Origin: Glomus cerebriforme
Lineage: Eukaryota; Glomeromycota; Glomeromycetes; Glomerales; Glomeraceae
Length of the DNA stretch: 38,456 nt
Reading direction: 5' to 3'
Assembly (NCBI GenBank): GCA_003550305.1
Contig: QKYT01000120.1
Location: 10,283 to 48,738 of the forward strand
The notes under the pieces: model-generated
What the model saw: the letters and a program-made list of their open reading frames with translations, nothing else
What the model was told of the DNA's origin: nothing
Databases searched by the model: none
Program-made: the position numbers and the translations under genes
In this document: in pieces, positions 31,146 to 38,456 of the stretch
Layout: every line of letters starts with the position of its first letter
How positions within the stretch are numbered: the first letter of the stretch is position 1

Positions 31146-32699
31146 CAATTACCAAAAGATCATCAAACTGAAAGTTTATCAAAATTCATTCAAACTACAA
31201 CCACATACATATTTGGAATTATAGATGGATATGCTTGGAAGTTTAAATTCGAAGATAAGTTATCGTGTGATAAACAAATGTTCATTTATTTAATCTATAT
31301 ATGGATGATATTATTTATGTAATATTAAAATTTGTCATTGATTCTTTATTGACAAAAGTCAATACATCATTCTCCATTTTTAGGTAGTCCATATCTGCCA
31401 AAATTTTCTTAACTTGTTGAAGAAAATTACTGTGACGAATATACTTACTAGTGGAAAAACTTTTTAAAAAATGAAATTCAGTTTATATTCTAAACCTTAT
31501 ATATTATAATTCTGAATGAACCAATCAGTTTCACGAGGGTTAACATACAGAAGATTGTCAAGATTCTGTAATAGTAGAAATTAAAAAAAAAATTAGCTTT
31601 TACAAAAAAAAAAATAAAAATTGAAATAATTTAAATGTAATCAAGTTTACCAAAATAAACATTTATCACATAAAAATATTTTCTGGAAAATTCATTACTT
31701 GCATTACTGCATGGTATACAAATACGATAAATTCAAGAAAAATTTTTGATCGATGAGAAACAAAGTAGTCAAGTCAATTTTAATTTGTTACTCAAAATCT
31801 TGTTTTAAATTTTTGTTAATAAATGGTTTGCGTCATAATGAAAATATTAATAATAGAGAGTGTGGAGCTAATGTTAGGATTAATGTATTAGTATAGAAAC
31901 GAATGATATTAATAATAATTTTGATTTTGATCTCAATAACAATCATTATTAATATTTATTAATATTTAATTAAATATTAATTCGTCAAAATGTCAAAATT
32001 TACCGAAAATTACGTCATTACGTCACCCAAGAGTTATCTAATCGAGATCTACAAAAAAAGTTGTTTTCCCACACGTAATCAACTGCTCAGATTGTTATGA
32101 TCAAATATATCAGATGAGGTATATTAATACCAGCATATTTTTAGTCAAAATGTATTATTATTTCGTCAAAATATCTAAAGATCAAGAAATAATGAGTCAT
32201 ATTTTATACTATGCTCAATTATTTTATATATTTCACCTGGATAACTGAAAGCAATTGTTCAATAAGCTAAAAACTTTTACAAGCTTCGGCTGACGCATAA
32301 AATAATTTTAAAGCACAAATTTTTTAGTCAAGAAAATTGCCAGGAAAAGAAGGAAAAAAAATGAAAAATTATAGGATGAGTAAAAGGATAGAAGAAAAAA
32401 AATGATGATAATGGAAAGGAGAAAACAAGATGTGGCAATATGGAAACACTATTTGGTATTAAACAAAAGAGTAATACATAAAGGGTGATAATAGTGGAAC
32501 GTGGCAGAGAATCAATGGGACTAGTAGGAAATATATGAGAGATAATATTTATCATATTTTTCAAATTTTCCATTTATCAAAAGGTTAAAATAATTTTTTT
32601 TTATTCTTTTTATAATTTTTTTTTTACACTTTATTAAACAAGGAGATGGGAATTAATTTTGACAAAAGGTGGGTTATTGTTTAATTGCAATGAAGGCTT
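31146..32699. other. AT-rich stretch, no gene recognised
   Basis: After an open piece up to about 31318 with no known family, only repetitive A/T-rich DNA is seen. It includes TCGTCAAAAT repeated near 31983 and 32163 and the 27-bp inverted match to 10116-10142 at 32192-32218. Confidence 0.45.
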
Positions 32700-33250
32700 T
32701 TTTTTAGATTGTGAGTTTATGGGTCTGCTCATACACATATATGTCTAAGGTTTTCCAAATATATTTTACTTGTTGGTTGACCACTTTCTTGAGTCCCTCT
32801 GCTGTTTAAACTGGAAGGGGAATTGTTACTCATGTGGTAGGCGATGATGCATGGTAGAGCCACGATCCTTGGGGTATATCCTTCGCTACACAGTAGTATA
32901 TATATTCACTCCCTGAAGGCAGTACTCGGCATTTTAGTTATAGATAAACACAGTGGTCAATTGGAGCATCATGATATTATATATGAAAGTAGTATAGACA
33001 AGTATATCTGGATGTGCCATTCTTAAAATATGAATATTCAAATTGTATAAAATCAGCTTTGAATAGGATAGTAACTGGACAGGTAGGTAACTGGATGTGT
33101 AGAATAGTAGAATAATAACTAGAAACTAGGATAGTAGCTGGACAGGTAGGTAACTGGATGTGTATGATAGCAGAATAGTAACCAGACAGGTAGGATAGTA
33201 ACTGGAACTAGGATAGTAACTGAACAGGTTGGATAGTGTATGAACAAATA
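32700..33250. repeat. GC-richer dispersed repeat followed by a minisatellite
   Basis: 32700-33030 has distinctly higher GC than its surroundings and contains a 60-codon frame (32844-33026) that I treat as a translation of a repeat, not a gene. From 33065 to 33250 a minisatellite follows: the AGGATAGTA(A/G)CTGGACAGGT unit recurs with a main period of 63 bp (33065 and 33128) and shorter units of about 21 bp after that. Confidence 0.6.
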
Positions 33251-33767
33251 GGATATATTTGTCGGGATTCTTTGTGAATCTAGATGAAATCTGGTATATG
33301 TGCTTGAGTAAGCGTAAATGAGCATTCTTGAAATCAGCCTAGTAATATAGTAATTCATTTATCTGAGTGATCATAGGATAACCTTTTCTTTCTTTTTTTT
33401 AGATTATTATCAATTAGATTTTAATGCTCAGCAATTATAGTCAAACAAACCCTCTTAGATGAACTGGTATTTTATTTTGACCCGCAGAAAATTTCACGTT
33501 CACGTGACTTAAGATGATCATTTCTAAAATTCACTTTAGGAGATAACAAAAAAAAACCACGACGATATTTTATCTCTGTTAAAATAATTCGCAGAACTTT
33601 ACAACTTTTTATTAATACAATATAATTTTATTATTGTAGATAATTACGTATTATGTGTATTATTATTATAATCTTTCCATGTACAAAGCATTTTATGTCT
33701 TATTATACCTTTCAATATCTTTTATTATCTTTTTTTTTTATATTTCTAAAGTTTTTTTTTTAATTCT
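33251..33767. other. AT-rich stretch, no gene recognised
   Basis: A CACGTTCACGTGAC near 33500 is a small E-box-like palindrome. Otherwise nothing interpretable. Confidence 0.4.
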
Positions 33768-33940
33768 TTTTAACTATTTAACATTTCCTGCATACTTCTG
33801 CTCCTTAAGAATATAGATTCAATATTTTCAGTTATAACCTCTTCCAAATCTTTAATATAAATATGATTATTTGGTTTAATTTTATCATTTTCTTGTTCTA
33901 TTTGTCTTTTCGTAAAGTCACCTGACGATTTTTATTAAAT
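33768..33940 (-). other. Possible last exon of an unidentified gene
   Basis: The minus strand is open for about 53 codons ending in a stop near 33770. It reads SGDFTKRQIEQENDKIKPNN then HIYIKDLEEVITENIESIFL, RSRSMQEMLN. It is strongly hydrophilic with coiled-coil-like heptads. A CAG precedes GTGACTTTACG, so a splice acceptor near 33931 is possible. No Met start and no matching upstream exon was found. I do not recognise the family. Confidence 0.35.
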
Positions 33941-34593
33941 TGTCTACACGTTAGTCTTTAAAAAGTTTGTATTGAAAATTTGATCAAGATAAATATTCTT
34001 TGGATTTGAAATTTGAATGTAATACTTTCATAAGATGTTGTACTAATTCTGAATAATATTTTTGTTTTTTTAATCATGATTTGCTTAATCCTAGAAGTGA
34101 TATAAAATAAAAAAAAATAACAAAATGGGAAGCATAGCAAACAAAATTTAATTATTTTGATTTACCATTATTAATTGATGAATAGAAAGACTATACATTT
34201 AAGTGAGTATAATTCTTTTAGATAAATTTAAAAGATTTCCATTTACATTCAAACGAAAAAAGTTGTGATAAATCTATGTAAATTTAGTCTGAAAAAATAA
34301 AAAATAGAAACAAAGTTAATTACTAATATCAATAATTTTTTATAAAAAATAATTTATTATACTGATCATCAAAAATATAAGAAATAATGAATGAGATATC
34401 AATTGTTCGATAAAAAAAAAATCAAGAGAAATGTTTTATAAATTTCCATGATTCTTCTAATCTGCTATTTCATTTATCACTGATAACGAAAAATTAAATT
34501 AAAATTTCAATATTTATTTTTAGTCAAAAAACAAAAACAGAAATAATGTAACTTACCTTGTGAAATCAATAACTTCTACTGAATAATTGATTT

Positions 34594-34803
34594 ATGAAAA
34601 TGTCGTCAAATAACCTTGTTTATTCTATTAATTTTAATCGTATACGTCATCGAAGAAATAGAAGAATTCAACGTCAAAGACATAGGGTTATTACAAGAAT
34701 GTATAGAAGACGATATACATTAATCAATATTACACAATTACCTCTACAAATTACAAATAACCCATTTGCAAATCAAATTCTTAATGGATCTTTTTTCTAT
34801 TAA
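34594..34803 (+). CDS. Hypothetical arginine-rich small protein, 69 aa
   Basis: A single frame from ATG (with a second Met two codons on) encodes a basic N-terminal half: NRIRHRRNRRIQRQRHR, then MYRRRYTLINITQLPLQITN. About 15 of 69 residues are Arg, many encoded by CGT/CGA, which is unexpected by chance in DNA this AT-rich. No signal peptide or membrane segment is seen. It could be a nucleic-acid-binding or nuclear-localised peptide, or a fragment of a larger gene. No family recognised and no conserved neighbour. Confidence 0.3.
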   Translation: MKMSSNNLVYSINFNRIRHRRNRRIQRQRHRVITRMYRRRYTLINITQLPLQITNNPFANQILNGSFFY

Positions 34804-35365
34804 TTTATCTTTTACTATTAAATTTAGTAAGTAACTTCTGTCGTGTTTTGTATATTTTTTATCATTCTCAATTTTAATTGCGCGTGTTAATTTTTTGTAG
34901 AGTTTATGTTTTTTAATTTTAAGAAAAGACAATAAGATTTTAAAAGATACTGCTTATGTTGTATTTATTATTACAATTAGCATCTTCAAATTATGTTTTA
35001 TGAAGTTTTCTTTTTATTATTTATCAAAATATTTTCCAACCATATGAGTTCGAAAATTGTTAAAATTTTTAATTTTAAATTCTGTTTAAGTAATGAATTT
35101 GTTCAATACATTTGCTATAAAATAAATAAATCTTCATTTTTAAATATTTTATATACAGGTTCAGGATATTTTAAAATATTGCTGATAAATCTGATATTTA
35201 ATGACAATTTTTTGTTAAAACTAAAAATTTGAAAAAAAAAAAGCCTCAGACTTTGTTATTAGATAATAGATAAGGATCAAAATATCTTTACTTTGGTATA
35301 ACTATCTTTCGAAAAAAAATCACGGAAAGAGAAAAGGATCAGCCGCTACCATATAGTCCGAAACT
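34804..35365. other. AT-rich stretch, no gene recognised
   Basis: Open frames here are rich in Phe/Ile/Lys/Asn only and look like chance. Confidence 0.4.
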
Positions 35366-35539
35366 ATGCACTCCTTTTTTGCACATAATTTGTTTGAGAA
35401 ATTCGAAATGGTTAAATATATTAGTAAGGGTGGATTCAGTAGTGTTTATTCAGTTCTTTGGATGGAAGGACCTAGTTGGATTTGGGATGATGGTGCGCAA
35501 GAATGGACTCAAGCTGGACCAATGAATGTTATTTCATGA
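35366..35539 (+). pseudogene. TKL kinase N-lobe fragment
   Basis: A 57-codon frame includes FEKFEMVKYISKGGFSSVYS then VLWMEGPSWIWDD and EWTQAGPMNV, then TGA. ISKGGFSSVYS is a glycine-rich loop. The WMEGPxWIWDxxxxEWxxxGPM stretch is the acidic insert seen before the VALK strand in Glomeromycotina TKL kinases. The lysine strand and everything after it are missing, so no kinase activity is possible. A second, inverted piece of the same region lies at 35636-35717. Confidence 0.7.
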
Positions 35540-35635
35540 TCAGGTTACACAGATTACACAACGAAATATAATCCTGATTGATACAGAAGTTGAAATATTT
35601 TGTGAATTATCAAGATGTTTCAAAGCAACATTTAT

Positions 35636-35717
35636 TGGCTAAATTCATCTAGGTCCTTCTATCCAAAAAGCTGAATAAACACCTTCACCAGTATATTTAA
35701 TCATTTCGAGAAAATCC
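35636..35717 (-). pseudogene. TKL kinase N-lobe fragment, inverted copy
   Basis: The minus strand reads DFLEMIKYTGEGVYSAFWIE then GPR and a stop. This is the glycine-loop region again, with a small deletion where the plus copy has GGFSSV. It matches 35396-35480 at the DNA level. Together the two make an inverted repeat with a spacer of about 155 bp. Confidence 0.65.
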
Positions 35718-36359
35718 AAATAACCATAAGCTATCAGTCAATCTCTTTACTTCCTGATGTCCGATAAGGAAAGTTTTCTTTCATTTATAAAATATTACAA
35801 TGGACAAATCTTAATAATCCATTTATATTATATCTATAAATCATAATGATTTTCAGACAATCACAGATCAGTATATTTTTTATTGTCATCTCTTCTCTCC
35901 TTTAATACATTTGATACTAATTTATTGTTTAAAAAAAAAAGATTGGTAGATCTAAATAAACAAACTGTAATTTTTATGCGTATGATAAAATTATTATTTT
36001 AACAAAATAGAACAAACTTTTGTCCAGGATTCGGTCTTGCAAATTGCATATTCATGTTAACATAATATTTTTTTATATGATAATAAAATTAATTGAAGTA
36101 TACAACATAAACTTATTGATATTTGTATTATGATCATGTTTTTGAACAATTTAAAATTGGTTTTTTATTGATTTTTAACGATTTATGAAAATCAAATAAT
36201 TATTTATTAAAATTACTAAAAATTAAAATACATAAAATTAATAATTGTTCTTTGATTATTTTAAAAATTAAAATAAAGCTATAAAAACTATTCTATAATT
36301 AATTCTATCATTAATTTTAGTAAATATTATTTACTGATTTTATTAGCAATCTTATTCTT
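35718..36359. other. AT-rich stretch, no gene recognised
   Basis: Nothing interpretable beyond A/T runs. Confidence 0.4.
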
Positions 36360-37180
36360 CATTTGAACCATTTTGTTTTCTAATTTCCATGTTATTTCTA
36401 CTAAATTATTTTAATTTTTTTTTTAACTAATTTTATGTATTCTTGTTTATTTTCTTTTGTTATTTTTATTCTAATCTGCACCATTATCCTTCTACTCCAC
36501 TTTATCACATCTTTTGTTCCAAATTAATCCTTTCTGTTCAATTAGCATGATAGAACTTACTACAAATTATTCTCCCATTTTGTTTTTTTGGTATATTGTC
36601 ACATTCAATATATTTCTCAATAATTCTCTCATCAAATCAATATTCCTGGCACTTTCTTATTTTCTGTCAAGATACCTTTCTTTGTTTATATACTTTAAAT
36701 TTATCCTTTACAAATTTTTCTGGAATATCTGTTTTTTAACTTCATTTCTTTATCTTCTTTCTGTCACCATAACAATGATCCCTTTAGTCTTCATCAACTC
36801 TTCATTTACCCATTTATCTAATTGATTTTGCTTTTTTGTTGTCACATAGATTGTATATTTGTATTATCAAATTCTTTTTTGTCTTTGCTGTTTAAAAGGT
36901 ATCATTACACCTTCTATTTTTTGTTTCATATTTTGTTAATAAAAATTGTTTCTTCTTGATTTTTCCTCATTATGACAGCATAATCTTTTCTTTAAATATA
37001 CATTTTACTGGATTTTTTTTCAATAAGTCTATAATATTCCATCAGGTTATTTATCTTTTTTAGAAAAAGCAGGTTTTGGCTTTATCAATATTCTTTGGTG
37101 TTTCAACTGGTAACTTGTATTATTTTAGGCTTTGTTAACAGGTGGTATCTTTAGAGTTACTGGATTTTCGGAAATAAGTA
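36360..37180 (-). pseudogene. LINE-like retrotransposon remnant
   Basis: The minus strand carries LDKWVNEELMKTKGIIVMVT (about 36765-36825), then MRELLRNILN and the tail signature LIWNKRCDKVE (36495-36530), which parallels 27791-27819 and 2250-2297. Nearer R1, KPKPAFSKKDK (about 37050-37085) may be a piece of the element's first frame. Stops are frequent and there is no RT core. It lies downstream, in its own sense, of the R1 copy at 37183-37956, the same arrangement as at 26535-28220. A 103-codon frame on the opposite strand (36514-36825) is only its shadow. Confidence 0.5.
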
Positions 37181-37182
37181 AA

Positions 37183-37956
37183 GAGGGAATTCTAATCTAA
37201 ACCAACCAGCCAGTTAGGATATACTCGACTATCTGACCGGCTTTCCTTGCCTGATACGAAGAAATCCTCATATACAGTATAAGGAAGAGAAGAGGAAGTT
37301 TAAAGGAATTTAAAACAAATACCAAACCCGCCAGATAGAAGATAATCGACTAACTGACTGGTATTACTGGTTTCCTTGCCTGATATGAAGAAGACCTCAT
37401 ATACAGTATAAGGAAGATAAGAGGGAATATAGAGACAAGGGAATGGTTATTAAAAGAATAGAGAGAATAAATTTTGAATAATAATTAGGTAATAATCTAT
37501 CTTCCTGATAATGTATTTTTAAGATAAGGTGAATGAGCTCTAAGGTCAAAAAAATATTTTATTTAATATGTAAATAATATGGAATTTTGGGGTATTTATA
37601 TAATTAAAAATATTAATATAAAAATTAGTCAAAATTATTAATGATACACATTACGTTATAGTTTGTTAATGACTCATGATTTCTCCCTAATATTCTAATT
37701 GATAAATTATGCATGATCAAAAAGACCTAATTAAGAAATTGATTAACCAAATATGGAATTTAATTTGCCACATAATATATTAGAAACAAGACTTCTTTTT
37801 GATTGTATATTACAAAAAAATATGCCTGTTGTAGCCCAAACGCCAACAATCCTATGTCCCACAAACTAAAAGTAAATTTTAATCTCAATCTACCATCTAA
37901 GACTGAAGGTTTTCCCAAGTTTGATTTGGTACATGGTAGAATTTGGGCTATAACAT
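37183..37956 (-). repeat. R1 repeat, long copy 2 (inverted to 26535-27296)
   Basis: Aligns over its whole length with R1 copy 1 in opposite orientation, including both tandem monomers (CAGTATAAGGAAGA with CTTGCCTGATA(C/T)GAAGAA) and the GGGCTACAACA end. The two copies differ by scattered substitutions and small indels, so they are old. The nested TIR element occupies 37827-37954. Confidence 0.75.
37827..37954. mobile_element. Small TIR element at the R1 end, longer copy
   Basis: TGTTGTAGCCCAAA at one end and TTTGGGCTATAACA at the other. The inner words CATGGTAGAA and TTTGATTTGGTACATGG recur in the fragment at 774-818. A 69-codon frame across it (37803-38012) is chance. Confidence 0.5.
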
Positions 37957-38269
37957 ACCCATATTTAATTTTTTATTCCTTTTTTTTACAAATTAATATT
38001 TATTGTGTTTAATATTATAAGAAGCAGAAAATATTGAAGAACTTTATATAAAGACTATATTAACAATTTTATGTTATAAAAATGAAGTTCCAATTCGAAA
38101 TTGTTATTGGTATTAAAGATTTAAAGCTAAAAAGATTAAATTCTATTTCTTTCTCCGCTTTTAATTTTAATAAATCTTTTCTAATTTAATGGTATAATAT
38201 TTCTAAATTGTAAAACATATATTTAAATATTATAATTATTTTTAAAAATTTATAAGTAATTGATATATA

Positions 38270-38356
38270 CCTATATGGTGGGATGGGAATTGGGATTGGG
38301 ATGGGACAATGATGAGATGGGATGTGAGATTCTCCCATTCCCATTAATATGGGTGG
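38270..38356. repeat. G-rich GGGAT repeat tract with C-rich partner
   Basis: Eight or so GGG runs (GGTGGGATGGGAATTGGGAT and on) within 55 bp are followed by TTCTCCCATTCCCATT, which can pair back as a hairpin. On the plus strand the run spacing would also allow a G-quadruplex. No gene is nearby. Confidence 0.5.
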
Positions 38357-38456
38357 CAAGTATAGTTTACCCCATTCACCGTTATGTGAAGTTTTCCATA
38401 TAAAAGGATTATATCCTTCAATAATTTCTTCTATCCCATTTACTTTAATGAATGTG

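Noticed and set aside
32844..33026. 60-codon frame MMHGRATILGVYPS...
   Set aside because: It lies in a GC-richer repeat island beside a minisatellite, so it is more likely a translated repeat than a gene.
36514..36825. 103-codon plus-strand frame
   Set aside because: It is the shadow of the minus-strand LINE remnant, which carries the recognisable RC tail signature.

Overview
The window looks like a nuclear contig of an arbuscular mycorrhizal fungus (Glomeromycotina, most like Rhizophagus irregularis). This rests on protein style, not a database search. The DNA is very AT-rich. Introns are 69-96 nt with GT..AG ends. The main genes join a TKL-type protein kinase domain to Sel1-like repeats, an architecture greatly expanded in that lineage. 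Most of the remaining sequence is decayed transposons and broken gene copies. I could reconstruct only three intact multi-exon genes, and none forms a single open reading frame.

Layout. 1-4500: AT-rich sequence with palindromes, a LINE-type tail (about 2070), the remnant of a kinase N-lobe (about 2833-3127) and a TA-flanked MITE (4121-4453). 4597-8230: duplication block A, holding kinase-Sel1 gene A (5576-7859, minus, 5 exons, 649 aa). 8285-9720: three higher-order repeats, each carrying an array of about 50-bp hairpin units. 9720-14164: mostly empty, with a possible decayed multi-exon gene at 11810-12866. 14165-15345: kinase pseudogene C. 14985-19210: duplication block B with gene B (16079-18400, minus, 663 aa), which has scattered N bases and a changed catalytic loop. 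19264-20040: a Sel1/kinase pseudogene on the plus strand. 21030-22575: degenerate coding DNA with a 2OG-Fe(II) oxygenase-like segment followed by a hAT transposase C-terminus. 25430-28220: LINE-like remnants with a recurrent repeat here called R1. 28513-29926: an intact 7-exon NmrA-like NAD(P)-binding protein gene (minus, 313 aa), with an inverted broken copy of its exon 2 at 30935-31145. 32700-33250: a GC-richer dispersed repeat and minisatellite. 35366-35717: two oppositely oriented kinase N-lobe fragments. 36360-37956: another LINE remnant plus R1, inverted relative to the copy at 26.5 kb.

How it fits together. There is no operon-like logic. The window records gene family birth and death. 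One kinase-Sel1 gene was duplicated as DNA (introns and flanks included). MITEs then landed in one block or the other, so each block shows the empty site of the other. Copy B differs from A at the HRD motif (HCD) and at the start codon. At least five further kinase/Sel1 fragments lie around them. The NmrA-like gene is the one ordinary metabolic or redox-sensor-type gene.
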